A DNA stretch of 36,751 nt. Origin: a bacterium. GTDB lineage: Bacteria; Planctomycetota; UBA1135; GCA-002686595. Numbering within the stretch: position 1 is the stretch's first letter; every line of letters starts with the position of its first letter. The stretch is from positions 1-36,751 of the forward strand of contig JAUHXY010000009.1 in the NCBI GenBank assembly GCA_030426785.1, read 5' to 3'. Below the pieces are notes generated by a model. That model made no database searches and was not told the origin of the DNA. It worked only from the letters and a program-made list of their open reading frames with translations. Both the position numbers and the translations under genes were made by a program. Positions 25,616 to 34,421 of this stretch are shown here, piece after piece.

Positions 25616-27128
25616 GCCCGCCTCCCGGCGGTTGCGCGCTGCTGGCGGACTCGCCGCTCTTGGCTCGGGCGAGGATGTTGGTCGTCGAGCGACCGGCCAT
25701 GACCGGGGCCAGCACGACCTGTCCGCCGTGGGACTCCACCCATTCGCGCCCCACCACACCTTTGTCGGCCCAATCCTCCCCCTTCACCAAAACATCGGGG
25801 GTCACCGCTTCGATCAGAGCTTTGGGGGTGTCGCCTTCGAATGAAACGACGGCATCCACCATCTCCATGGCGGCCAAAACGGCTAGTCGGTCGCTCAAAG
25901 GGTTGACCGGCCGGCTCGGCCCTTTGAGGCGGCTGACGCTCGCGTCGCTGTTGACGCCGACCAACAAGACATCTCCGCGCTCCCGGGCAAAGCGCAGGTA
26001 ACTCACGTGTCCGGCATGGATCACGTCGAAGCAGCCGTTGGTGAAGACGACGCGCTTGCCCTGCCGACGCCAATCCTCCACGGCGCCACTCAGGTTGGAT
26101 TCGTCGAGCACCTTGCCGCGCTTGGGCTGGGCCGCCCGCAAACGGGCCATCAATTCTCCGCGCGTCACCGAATGGGTCCCGAGACGCTCCACCACCACCC
26201 CTGCGGCGTGGTTTGCCATCGCTACAGCTTCGGAGATCGGCCAGCCCAGCGATAGGTACAGGGCTAACTGACTCACCACCGTGTCGCCGGCGCCGGTCAC
26301 GTCGTACACGGCCCGCGCCATAGCTGGCACGCGCCCTTCGAGACCCGGCTCGCGGCGCGAGCGAAAGTAGATGCCCTCCGCGGAGAGCGTGATCACGATC
26401 AAGTCCAACTCCGCCCGCTGGTTGAGTTCGTCGGCGGCGGCGGGTAGGTCCTCAAGGGTGGGGATCGGGCGGCCGAGCGCATGCTCCGCTTCCTTGCGGT
26501 TGGGGGTCACGAGGGTGGCCCCACGATACTTGGTGAAGTCGCTGCCTTTGGGGTCCACCAACACCGGGATGTTGCGCTCGCGAGCCGCCGCGATGACCGC
26601 GGAGAGGATGGCCGGGGTCAAGAGGCCCTTGCCGTAGTCCGAAAGCACGACCCCTTCGCAGCGCGCCACGCTGGCGAGGGCGGCTTGCTTGACCGCTTCT
26701 TCTACGGCTCCGCCGATGGGTTTTGCGATCTCACGGTCCACGCGCAGCATCTGCTGCACGCCGCTCATCATGCGAGTTTTTTCGATGGTCGGCCGATCCG
26801 GATCGATGATCAAGCCGTCTACGTGCACGCCTTGGCTATCGAACATTTCGCGCATCGCGCGGCCCAAGCCATCGTCCCCCACCACGCCGACGACCTCCAC
26901 CTGGGCCTCCATGGCGACGAGGTTCGCCACCACGTTTCCCGCTCCTCCCAAGCGCAAATCGTTCGACTTGACCGCCAACACGGGGATCGGCGCTTCCGGA
27001 GAGATGCGGCTCACGTCGCCGAACATGTAACGATCCATGATCAGATCGCCGATGATCGCCAGGCGCGGATGAGGGACAGCCTCCAAACGCTCTTGCAGCC
27101 AGGCGGTTTGTACTGCGGGTGTGTTCAT
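25611..27128 (-). CDS. hldE: Bifunctional heptose-7-phosphate kinase / heptose-1-phosphate adenylyltransferase
   Basis: 505 residues, two domains. The N-terminal ribokinase (PfkB) domain (~20-330) has LGGAGNVVANL (~60-70) and DVTGAGDTVV (276-285, catalytic Asp282). The C-terminal nucleotidyltransferase domain (~358-500) has TNGCFDVIHAGHVSYL (363-378), including the HxGH motif. It makes ADP-heptose precursors for the LPS inner core by phosphorylating heptose-7-phosphate at C1 and later adenylylating heptose-1-phosphate. Length and motifs match typical fused RfaE/HldE. It starts 7 bp after the deoxyhypusine-synthase-like gene and overlaps the next gene, so the three are probably co-transcribed. 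Confidence 0.95.
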   Translation of the reverse strand: MNTPAVQTAWLQERLEAVPHPRLAIIGDLIMDRYMFGDVSRISPEAPIPVLAVKSNDLRLGGAGNVVANLVAMEAQVEVVGVVGDDGLGRAMREMFDSQGVHVDGLIIDPDRPTIEKTRMMSGVQQMLRVDREIAKPIGGAVEEAVKQAALASVARCEGVVLSDYGKGLLTPAILSAVIAAARERNIPVLVDPKGSDFTKYRGATLVTPNRKEAEHALGRPIPTLEDLPAAADELNQRAELDLIVITLSAEGIYFRSRREPGLEGRVPAMARAVYDVTGAGDTVVSQLALYLSLGWPISEAVAMANHAAGVVVERLGTHSVTRGELMARLRAAQPKRGKVLDESNLSGAVEDWRRQGKRVVFTNGCFDVIHAGHVSYLRFARERGDVLLVGVNSDASVSRLKGPSRPVNPLSDRLAVLAAMEMVDAVVSFEGDTPKALIEAVTPDVLVKGEDWADKGVVGREWVESHGGQVVLAPVMAGRSTTNILARAKSGESASSAQPPGGGH

Positions 27129-27135
27129 GGAGAGA

Positions 27136-28098
27136 TCAACAAGCCAACTTGGCCAGAGCGGCCATGCGGAACAGGGGTAACAGCAGTTCGTGTTGCCCCA
27201 CCAAGGTAAGGCCCAATCCGGGGGGCCGGCGGACCACGTTGGTCTCGGCCCGGTATTGGCGAATCATGTCGAGGTTCGCCGTGGTCATTTGGCTCAGGTC
27301 GTGCCCCAAGTTGATGGCGACCGAAACGGCTTTGAGGAAAATCTCGGGCAGGATCACGGCGCAGCCCACGTTGATCCAAACGCCGCCGTCCAGCTCGGTG
27401 ACCAGCTTGCACACGTGCTGGAAGTCGGCCAGTGCCGCCGCACCCAAGTCGGCTCCGTCGCAGGCGGGGTGCATGTGCACGATGTCCGCGCCAACAGAAA
27501 CGTGGCAGGTCACGCCCAGTCCCAGCCGTACAGCGGCCGCCGGGACTGAGAGATGGACGTTGGGTGCTTTCGCGTCGAGCAAATTGCGACCCAGGGCGCG
27601 CCCAAAGCCAACCGTTTCCCCTTCCGGCGGGTGTGCGCCACGGTGGGCGGCGGCGGCGATGGCCTCACCGGTTTCCGCAGCAAACCCGAACTCTCCTTTG
27701 GGCAACTGCGTGTCGACTCGCTCGGAGGTGCGCCCTACCGTAGCGATCTCAAAGTCGTGGATAGCACCCGCCGAGTTCAAGGCCACGTCCGTGACCACAC
27801 CTCGCTCCATCAGGTCGATCACGAGAGGTGCCAAACCGACTTTGAGCACGTGCGCTCCCATCGCCATCACCACCGGCTTGTGGTTGCGGCGCGCCGTCAC
27901 CACGCGTTCGATCAGTTGCTTGAAGTGCGTGCCCGCGTAGATGTCGGGCAAGGCGTCCACGAACCCCGCAAACCCGGGCAGCGGGTCGGGCACTTGGCAG
28001 AAATCTTGGGTGGTCACCAAGGACTCCCGTTCGGCCAGGGGGTACAGGTGCACGCCCTTCATGGCTTCGAAGGGGTGAGGGGTAGGGGTAGAACTCAT
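27136..28098 (-). CDS. Conserved protein, possibly deoxyhypusine-synthase-like
   Basis: 320 residues, soluble, not of assigned function. Segments such as VMAMGAHVLKVGLAPLVIDL, NSAGAIHDFEIATVGRTSE and GADIVHMHP give an alternating alpha/beta Rossmann-like pattern. They recall the NAD-binding deoxyhypusine/homospermidine synthase fold. This is a judgement from memory and not certain. The catalytic lysine region of true deoxyhypusine synthase is not recognisable, and bacteria mostly lack eIF5A, so that reaction is unlikely. The 7-bp spacing to hldE suggests a role in sugar or LPS precursor metabolism. Conserved His and Asp residues (GAIHD, HMHP, CDGAD) suggest metal or sugar binding. Start ATG at 28098. 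Confidence 0.6.
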   Translation of the reverse strand: MSSTPTPHPFEAMKGVHLYPLAERESLVTTQDFCQVPDPLPGFAGFVDALPDIYAGTHFKQLIERVVTARRNHKPVVMAMGAHVLKVGLAPLVIDLMERGVVTDVALNSAGAIHDFEIATVGRTSERVDTQLPKGEFGFAAETGEAIAAAAHRGAHPPEGETVGFGRALGRNLLDAKAPNVHLSVPAAAVRLGLGVTCHVSVGADIVHMHPACDGADLGAAALADFQHVCKLVTELDGGVWINVGCAVILPEIFLKAVSVAINLGHDLSQMTTANLDMIRQYRAETNVVRRPPGLGLTLVGQHELLLPLFRMAALAKLAC

Positions 28099-28326
28099 GG
28101 AGAGCGCAGGCGGGTGCGGACGGGCGCCTCGCGGCCCGGCGGGACGTTCGGCGATCCCCGGCCGTGCGGGCTTCGCAGGCTGGCTGGAGGATACGCCTTC
28201 CCCAAAGTCGAATCACCCCGCGAGCCCACGGGGAACCCAAACTCATGGACACCGTCCTGATTTGGATCCCTCAGCGCGTCCGAAGGTGCTGGCCGGTGCC
28301 GATCCCCCTGCAGCGCGCTCGCGAGC
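28099..28326. other. Intergenic gap between lpxL and the deoxyhypusine-synthase-like gene
   Basis: 228 bp without a credible gene. It contains CCCCG/CGGGG (28216-28233) and a GCTCGCGAGC palindrome (28317-28326) directly after the lpxL stop. A promoter for the downstream pair ending with hldE may lie here, but no clear boxes were seen. Confidence 0.35.
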
Positions 28327-29448
28327 TTAAGCCGGTGGGATCGCCGGATCCGGGGCGAACGGGCCGGCGTCCTCGCCCAGTTCCGCCCAGTCGGCGGGTG
28401 TCTTGCGGAAGCGATCGTGCAGCCAGAAGTACTGCTCGGGGGCCCGGCGAATCATGGCTTCGAAGCGGTGATTGATGACCGCGCTCAAACCGGCGCTGGA
28501 CAGGCCGGTGAGGTCTTCCGGCTCGAGTACGGGCCCTAAGCGCAACTCGTAGGGCACAGGACCGTCGCTCTCGTAGCACGCCAAGAAGCAGATCGGGACC
28601 TTCGTGCGCTTGATCAGGACGGACGCGCTGCGCTCGCAGGCCGCCGGTCGTCCAAAAAACGGCGCATACACGGGTTTGCTGCGCGAACGGTGGTCGAGCA
28701 AGAACAGCACCGAACCTCCGCCGCCGAGCACTCGCGGCACGCTCTTCATGGCTTCTTTGCGCGGCAACAGTCGCCCCCCCTGGTTTTCTCGACTGCGCTG
28801 CATGTAGCGAGAAAGCGGATCGTTGCGCGGAGCCTTGGCCACCGCATAGACCGGAGCGAACCCAAGGGTCGCCAAGGCGATGCCTGCCACTTCCCAATGC
28901 CCTACGTGGGCGGTCACGAACAACACCGGGGCTTCCGCTGCGGCTAGCTCGAGCGCCCGCTCGGTGGCATGCACGCGAAAGCGCGCACCCAGGTCTTGGT
29001 GCAGCAGATCCTTGGCCGCGTAGGGCGAGCGCAGGCTCAGCTCCCACAGGTGCAACCAAGCGGCACGCACGAGTCGCTTATGCTCTGCCGCACTCGCTTC
29101 GGGGTAGGCCGCTTGCACGAAGCTTAGAGCGGCGCGGGTGTGGCGGCGATCCAAGCGTCCCACCACGGCCGCGAGCACATGGCCACAAGCGCGGCGCAGG
29201 CGCCGAGGCAAGCGCCCCAAGGTCGCCTGTGCCAACCGGATGACGCCGTAGCCGATCCATGCGATGGGCCCGCGGCGCGGATCGCGCACCTCCACTCGTT
29301 CGACCGGATACTCCACGTCCGGATCCGGTCGCAACACCCGTTCTCCCCAAGCCGACGGAGCGGGCGCAAACCCAGCACGATCGAGACGCTCGTTGAGCGC
29401 ATCGATCGCTTGCCTCTCCCCCGACGCTTTCATGGTTTCGGATTGCAT
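28327..29448 (-). CDS. lpxL: Lipid A acyltransferase, LpxL/HtrB family
   Basis: 373 residues. It transfers a secondary acyl chain to the lipid A precursor at the inner membrane. The family's catalytic HX4E motif is His181-Glu186 in AHVGHWEVAG. Other family marks are DHRSRSKPVYAPFFGRPA, VPICFLACYE and, near the end, RRAPEQYFWLHDRFR, a strongly typical C-terminal signature. It is longer than the usual ~300 residues because of ~60 extra N-terminal residues. I chose the ATG at 29448 since GAGG sits eight bases upstream, giving a 10-bp gap after lpxK. An ATG at 29466 would overlap lpxK slightly. Confidence 0.92.
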   Translation of the reverse strand: MQSETMKASGERQAIDALNERLDRAGFAPAPSAWGERVLRPDPDVEYPVERVEVRDPRRGPIAWIGYGVIRLAQATLGRLPRRLRRACGHVLAAVVGRLDRRHTRAALSFVQAAYPEASAAEHKRLVRAAWLHLWELSLRSPYAAKDLLHQDLGARFRVHATERALELAAAEAPVLFVTAHVGHWEVAGIALATLGFAPVYAVAKAPRNDPLSRYMQRSRENQGGRLLPRKEAMKSVPRVLGGGGSVLFLLDHRSRSKPVYAPFFGRPAACERSASVLIKRTKVPICFLACYESDGPVPYELRLGPVLEPEDLTGLSSAGLSAVINHRFEAMIRRAPEQYFWLHDRFRKTPADWAELGEDAGPFAPDPAIPPA

Positions 29449-29458
29449 GCGATGCCCC

Positions 29459-30556
29459 TCAGCCATGCAAGCCCGCGTGCAGGGCGTCGCGGAATCCTTT
29501 CCCATCGGGAAAGCACAAGGAGTCCAAGTCGGTCTCCAACTCCTCCCGACCCGCGTGCCAGCGCAAGCTCACTTCCAGCACCCAGGGACGATCCAACCCC
29601 AAATCCACCGTCTCGGCGAGAGCGTGCCATTTGGGCGCGTCTTTCGCCGTCGTCCAGATCGGGCGGGCGCCGAGCCCTGCGAAGTCCTCCGCCCCGTATT
29701 CGTGGTGGTCACCCAAAGCGCGGTGGCTGTGCACCCGCACCCCCAAAGCCTCTACCGAGCGAGTAAAAGCTTCTGGATTCCCGATGCCCGAAACCAAGTC
29801 CACCTCCCGTCCCCGCCAAGCGTGCGGGTCTTCCGGTTGGGTGGGGTCTTGCCACAGCCGGTCGGGAGCGTGATCGGTCAGCGCCCATCGCGCCTGGGGC
29901 GCGGCGCGCCGCAGCGTGGACAACAGGGTTTGGATCGCGGGCGCTTCCGGGTCCGCACAGCGGGTCACGATGATCCAATCGGCTCGGCGTAGCGCGCCTA
30001 AGCCTTCGCGCAAAAACCCGCGCGGCAAAGGCGCGCGCACGGGCGCTTCACCTTCCGACGCAGGCGGCAGACCATAGGGACGGGTCGCATCGATCAAGAC
30101 GATATCGCGATCGCGATGCAAACGCCGATGTTGAAACCCGTCGTCCAGCACGATGCCCTGCACGCCCTCGTTGACCAAGCGCAGCGCCGCTTGCACGCGA
30201 TCGGGATCTTGGGCTTGCGGCAAGCCGGGGAAGCGTTCGGCCAACATGCGGCCCTCTTCGTTGAGTTCTGCTCCCGGTTCGCGCCCGTATCCGCGTGCGA
30301 CGACCCCGATGCGCACCCCGCGAGCCTGCAGGTGTTCCACCAAGAACCCCACGAGCGGCGTTTTGCCCGTTCCGCCTACGGATAGGTTGCCGACACTGAT
30401 GACCGGCACCGGCACGGCTTGCACGGGCAAGCAACGATGGTCGTACAACCAACGGCGCGAGCGTGCGACCGCGCCGAACGCGAGCGCGGGCAACCACAGA
30501 GCTTCCGCCCAACCGCCGCGACGGGCGAGCGTTTGATCCACGCGGCGACGAGCCAC
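29459..30556 (-). CDS. lpxK: Tetraacyldisaccharide 4'-kinase
   Basis: 365 residues, starting with GTG. It phosphorylates the 4' position of the lipid A disaccharide at the inner membrane. The N-terminal hydrophobic helix (~16-30) is followed by VISVGNLSVGGTGKTPLV, with the P-loop GGTGKT at 61-66, then VARGYGRE and LDDGFQHRRL, the hallmark of LpxK. It lies 28 bp after rpoZ and 10 bp before lpxL, so the three form a unit. No fusion or missing motif is apparent. Confidence 0.95.
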   Translation of the reverse strand: MARRRVDQTLARRGGWAEALWLPALAFGAVARSRRWLYDHRCLPVQAVPVPVISVGNLSVGGTGKTPLVGFLVEHLQARGVRIGVVARGYGREPGAELNEEGRMLAERFPGLPQAQDPDRVQAALRLVNEGVQGIVLDDGFQHRRLHRDRDIVLIDATRPYGLPPASEGEAPVRAPLPRGFLREGLGALRRADWIIVTRCADPEAPAIQTLLSTLRRAAPQARWALTDHAPDRLWQDPTQPEDPHAWRGREVDLVSGIGNPEAFTRSVEALGVRVHSHRALGDHHEYGAEDFAGLGARPIWTTAKDAPKWHALAETVDLGLDRPWVLEVSLRWHAGREELETDLDSLCFPDGKGFRDALHAGLHG

Positions 30557-30584
30557 AACAGGGCCCCGAGGGCCGCAAGCGAGC

Positions 30585-30812
30585 CTAAGGGCGCGAGGAC
30601 GGCGGACCGCCGGGGATCTCTTCGTCAGGGATCAACTCGATCAAGCCACGCTCCATCTCCAGGAACGCGATCTTGATGGGATTCGTTTCGCGAGATTCCA
30701 CCAGGGGAGCCGCGCCGCGAATCAATTCGCGCACGCGCTTTTGAAGCAAGGCGGTCTTGTGGAAGGAGCCTTGAACGGACTGCTGTAGACGCTGGGGAAG
30801 GGTCAGGTCCAT
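30585..30812 (-). CDS. rpoZ: RNA polymerase omega subunit
   Basis: 75 residues. The pattern KTALLQKRVRELIRGA, then LVESRETNPIKIAFLEMERG, matches the omega core: helix, NP turn and the helix that wraps the beta' subunit C-terminus. Omega helps beta' folding and enzyme assembly. In proteobacteria rpoZ is usually next to gmk and spoT, whereas here it heads a lipid A operon. ATG at 30812; no obvious ribosome-binding site. The short length and divergent sequence leave some doubt, but I know no better match. Confidence 0.75.
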   Translation of the reverse strand: MDLTLPQRLQQSVQGSFHKTALLQKRVRELIRGAAPLVESRETNPIKIAFLEMERGLIELIPDEEIPGGPPSSRP

Positions 30813-30908
30813 GGCGGATCAAATGGGCGTCGCGGGACGCAGCGGGTTGGCGCCGGCTCCGACCCTGTCGGGTCCAGGAGGACTTCAGCGCTCGAATGCG
30901 AACTGGAC

Positions 30909-30938
30909 AATATAGGGTCCCCATTGCCCGAGGGGCAA
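30909..30938 (-). promoter_or_regulatory. Putative sigma70 promoter of rpoZ-lpxK-lpxL
   Basis: On the minus strand TTGCCC (30938-30933) and TATATT (30914-30909) are separated by 18 bases. The predicted start of transcription is about 90 bases before the rpoZ ATG. The -35 box falls in one arm of the hairpin at 30921-30941. Confidence 0.4.
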
Positions 30939-30941
30939 TGG
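30921..30941 (-). terminator. Perfect 9-bp hairpin after the HAD fusion gene
   Basis: CCATTGCCC (30921-30929) pairs with GGGCAATGG (30933-30941) around three bases. It lies 25 bases past the HAD-fusion stop on the minus strand and is followed by GGACCCTATATTG, which is not a clean T-run. It may be a weak terminator, an operator over the rpoZ promoter, or both. Confidence 0.45.
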
Positions 30942-30965
30942 CTTGAGGGCCGGGATTCGCGAATT

Positions 30966-32246
30966 CTAGGCGGAAGAGGCCCCTTCTACCCCCCTCGGAG
31001 TGGGCCCCAAGGCGTTGTTCCCGTCCAGCACCGCGTGGGCGATGGCGGCAGGGGGGTAACGGTCCTGGAGGTCCCGCTCCAGCCGGTCCAGGATCCCCCA
31101 GCGCTCGGCCTGCTGATCCCGCTCCGCCCGGGGCAAAGCGCGTAGGCATCCTTGGCGCCGGCGCTGGGCCACCTCGGGCGAAACCTCCACCACCAGCACT
31201 CGATCGAGATGCTGCAGGGCTTCCGGTTGGTGCAGCAAAGGGCCATGCACGATCGTCCACCCAGCGGGCTGCCCTGCAGCGAGCGCCCCTAGGGTTTCCT
31301 CGGCGCCCAGCAGCCGGCAAGCCACCCCTTCGGAGTCTTGCGAAAAGAGGTGGGCGTGCGCAGCGGAGGGTTGCCCGTGTTCAAGCCCTCCTGCTGCCGT
31401 CCAACGCAAGCTCGCCTCGCTGGACGTTCGCTGCACCGGGACGCCCTGCGCTTCCAAAACGCGCGCCAAATCCTGCGCCACCCACTCGTGATCCGAACCC
31501 GGCGCGCCCAATACGCCGAGCATCCCCCGGTCCCCGAGGGCCAGCGCTGCCAAGGCCTCGTCGATCCATCGGGACCGACGCTCGAGCCGGGGCAAGAGCT
31601 CATCCATGCCGGCCAATACCGCCTCCGCGACGACCCGCTCCCCGGGTTGGGCGTATCCGCGGGTCAAGTGCACGTGCGGCAAACCGTTGGCCCACGCCGA
31701 CCAGCGGTCGCCTTCGCGGTCCCCCACCATGAGCGCGCGCCGTGTGCCAAACTCGATCAGCAGTTCCTCGACCATATCGGCTTTGTCGCGGATTCCAGGG
31801 GAGTGCAGGCAACGGGCGGCTCGCACCCAGCGGCGCAACTCGGTGCCTTGCCACATCGCATCCAGGTAGCCCTGGGAACAATTGCTCGCCACCCCAATCG
31901 CCAAACCGCTTTCTGCCAGGGCGGCTAGGGTTTCCGCCACCCCAGGCAAAAGACCTGCGCGGCCTTCGGCCAACAGCCGGTGTTCCTCCTCCACGCAAGC
32001 CTGCAGGACCCTCGCCCGCACGACCGGGTCCAGGTCCGCAAAGAGTGCGTCAAATCCTTGCTCCAGGGGCAATCCCACGAGCGACATCCATTGCTCGGTG
32101 GAGGGCAGCTCGCGTTGCAGGCCCTCCGCTGCAAATGCCTTCAGTGCCCCGGCCCGCGCCGCGTCCGGCCAAAAGCGATCGGTCGCCACCAAAGTGCCGT
32201 CCAGGTCGAACAATACGGCCTCAAAAGGGTGTAGGGCGTGCAGCAT
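30966..32246 (-). CDS. HAD phosphatase fused to a uridine-kinase-like domain with degenerate P-loop
   Basis: 426 residues. Residues 1-225 are a HAD hydrolase of the phosphoglycolate phosphatase/beta-phosphoglucomutase type: DLDGT with nucleophile Asp14 and acid Asp16, GVASNCS (motif II), and GDREGD (175-180, motif IV). The phosphatase part should be active. Residues ~240-426 look like a P-loop nucleoside kinase: a first strand and loop GVLGAPGSDHEW, IVHGPLLHQPE, VSPEVAQRRRQGCL, a RD..RD-type lid and a C-terminal AHAVLDGNN as in uridine kinases. In the P-loop the usual GKT or GKS is replaced by Asp252-His253-Glu254, so ATP binding in the usual way is unlikely. The ATG at 32246 is preferred to a TTG at 32255. 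The divergent M28 peptidase starts 195 bp away. Confidence 0.8.
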   Translation of the reverse strand: MLHALHPFEAVLFDLDGTLVATDRFWPDAARAGALKAFAAEGLQRELPSTEQWMSLVGLPLEQGFDALFADLDPVVRARVLQACVEEEHRLLAEGRAGLLPGVAETLAALAESGLAIGVASNCSQGYLDAMWQGTELRRWVRAARCLHSPGIRDKADMVEELLIEFGTRRALMVGDREGDRWSAWANGLPHVHLTRGYAQPGERVVAEAVLAGMDELLPRLERRSRWIDEALAALALGDRGMLGVLGAPGSDHEWVAQDLARVLEAQGVPVQRTSSEASLRWTAAGGLEHGQPSAAHAHLFSQDSEGVACRLLGAEETLGALAAGQPAGWTIVHGPLLHQPEALQHLDRVLVVEVSPEVAQRRRQGCLRALPRAERDQQAERWGILDRLERDLQDRYPPAAIAHAVLDGNNALGPTPRGVEGASSA

Positions 32247-32441
32247 GGCGCTCAAGGTACGCTTTGCGAGCGGTTGGGCAAGCCACGGAGCAAGAGGAGC
32301 GCTGGGGCGCGGATGCTAGGCTCCGGGCCGTGGCTCTCGCCGATGGTTCCCTTCCCAGACTCGTTCGGTGCGGAGCTCTCGGCGGTCAAGACTTGCCTTG
32401 CCCGATGCGCTAAGCTGGGCCCGTCCGCACCCCCCTTCCCC

Positions 32442-34421
32442 ATGATTCGACCCCTCGCCCTCGCGCTATTGGCCGCTTGGCCCGCCAACGCGACCGCGCA
32501 AGACAGCGCTCCCCCCTCCCGCGAAATGCTGCACGAGTTGTGCCGCCACCCGCGCTTGGCCGGCACCCCCACCTCGCGGCGCGCTACGGACATGGTGGCT
32601 CGCACCCTGCGGGAAGCGGGTTGGGAGGTCACCCTCGATGAACGGGAAGTCCTGCTGTCCTTGCCGCGCCGGCAGTCCTTGCAGGTCTTCCCCGAAGCGG
32701 GGGCCGAGATGCCTGCGCTCTCGCGACTGTGGACCTACGACCCCGATGCGATCCCGGCCGGCGACGTGCCGCCCTTCAACGCTTGGACCGCCAGCGGTTT
32801 GGTCAACGGTCCCTTGCTCGATGTGGGCTACGGCATGCGCGAGGATTTCGAACGGCTGAAGAAGGAACGCATCGCGATCAAGGGGTCGATCGCGTTGGCG
32901 CGCTACGGCAAGGGCTACCGAGGCGTGAAGGTGGCTATGGCCGAGGAGTACGGCTGCGTGGGCATCCTGCTGTTTAGCGACCCCAGCGACGATGGCGCTC
33001 TGAAAGGCAAGACTTGGCCGAACGGACCTTGGAAGCCCGGCTGGGAGGCGCAACGGGGTTCGATTGGCAGCTTTGGACGCACTCCTGGCGATCCGTCGAC
33101 ACCGGGCTTTCCCTCGCCCGAAGTCGGTCGACCGGTGATGGATGGCAAAGCCCGTCTCTCCGACTTGGCCCTCGCCCAAGCCCTTCCCAAGATCCCGTGC
33201 ATGCCCATCGGCGCCTCCGATGCGCAGGCCTTGTTGTCCAACCTCGCCCGTCACCGCATGCCCGATCCGAACGGCGGCGTGCGGTCCGAGGCGATCGGTC
33301 CGGGCCCCGCGGTCGCGCGCCTGGAGATCGATGCGCCCCGCGAGTACCGCCCCATCGTCAACGTGATCGCGCGCCTGCAGGGGCGCTCGGGTACCGCGGT
33401 CATGGCGGGCAATCACCGGGATGCGTGGGTGCGCGGCGCGGCGGACGCGGGTGGCGGAACGGTCGCCCTGCTGCGTGCGGCACAAATCTTGGGGGCCAAG
33501 GTGAAGGAGGGCTGGGTCCCCCAACACACGCTCTTTCTGGGCTTTTGGGACGCTGAAGAGTCGGGTTTGATCGGCAGTGTCGAGTGGGTGGAGAAACACG
33601 GAGGAGTGCTCGCCCGCGCCTTGCACCTGTACATCAACGCGGACGTAGCCGTGAGCGGATTGCGCTTCCGGGCCAGCGGAACGCCGGGCCTCGAAAGTTA
33701 CTTGGCAGAAACCCTGGCGGAAATGACGTTGCCGCCGGGCTTTTCGGGAACGCGTCCCGCGTGGCCGTCCAAGCAGGGAACGCTCGAGCCCTTCGCCCTG
33801 CCGGGGTCGGGCTCGGACTTCGCGCCCTTCCTGCACCACTTGGCGATCCCTGTGATCGACATGGGGTACACCGGAAACTCCGGCGGGCACTACCACACGG
33901 CCTACGATGACATCGGCATGGTCGAGCGCTTCCTCGACCCGAACTACGAAGGACATGAGTTGGCTGCCTACACCTTGGCCGCCATGCTCGAAAAGGCCTC
34001 GGACCGTGGCCGCTCGGTGCTGGACGAGGTTCGCGCCGCCCAGGAAATGGCGCGCCAAGCCGTCGAGGCCAAGTCGTGGATGGGAGACTCCCACGGCCAA
34101 GCCATCGCCAACGCCTTCCGGGATTTGGCCACGGTCATCGAAGAAACCCGCCGCTTGCGCTCGCCCAACGCGGCCCTGCCACCGCCGTTTTACCAGAGTT
34201 TGTTGCGCGAAGAGGGCTTGCCGGGCGATCGTGCTTGGTACCGCCACATCCTGTGGAGCCCCGACCAAGCGACCGGGTACGGCTCGGAGACTTTCCCCGT
34301 CATGCGGATTTGCGTGCAAGCGAACGCGCAAGGGGCCTTGGATTTTGAAGTAGGTCGCCTAGTTCAGGAGATCGACAACCTCAAAAGCGCCTGGAAGCTC
34401 GTACCTAGGCGCAAACCGTAG
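32442..34421 (+). CDS. Secreted M28 zinc peptidase, glutamate carboxypeptidase II-like
   Basis: 659 residues from the ATG at 32442, chosen because it opens a signal peptide (IRPLALALLAAWPANATAQ). The frame upstream to 32238 has no family resemblance. The arrangement is that of PSMA/NAALADase: a protease-associated domain inserted at ~100-280, the M28 domain at ~295-540, and a helical dimerisation domain at the end. The di-zinc ligands can all be matched: His325 (GNHRD), Asp335, Glu373 with catalytic Glu372 (WDAEE), Asp401 (NADVA) and His485 (GGHYHTAYDD). It should trim C-terminal residues, possibly acidic ones, from peptides in the periplasm or outside. The specificity is inferred only from similarity. 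Confidence 0.92.
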   Translation: MIRPLALALLAAWPANATAQDSAPPSREMLHELCRHPRLAGTPTSRRATDMVARTLREAGWEVTLDEREVLLSLPRRQSLQVFPEAGAEMPALSRLWTYDPDAIPAGDVPPFNAWTASGLVNGPLLDVGYGMREDFERLKKERIAIKGSIALARYGKGYRGVKVAMAEEYGCVGILLFSDPSDDGALKGKTWPNGPWKPGWEAQRGSIGSFGRTPGDPSTPGFPSPEVGRPVMDGKARLSDLALAQALPKIPCMPIGASDAQALLSNLARHRMPDPNGGVRSEAIGPGPAVARLEIDAPREYRPIVNVIARLQGRSGTAVMAGNHRDAWVRGAADAGGGTVALLRAAQILGAKVKEGWVPQHTLFLGFWDAEESGLIGSVEWVEKHGGVLARALHLYINADVAVSGLRFRASGTPGLESYLAETLAEMTLPPGFSGTRPAWPSKQGTLEPFALPGSGSDFAPFLHHLAIPVIDMGYTGNSGGHYHTAYDDIGMVERFLDPNYEGHELAAYTLAAMLEKASDRGRSVLDEVRAAQEMARQAVEAKSWMGDSHGQAIANAFRDLATVIEETRRLRSPNAALPPPFYQSLLREEGLPGDRAWYRHILWSPDQATGYGSETFPVMRICVQANAQGALDFEVGRLVQEIDNLKSAWKLVPRRKP

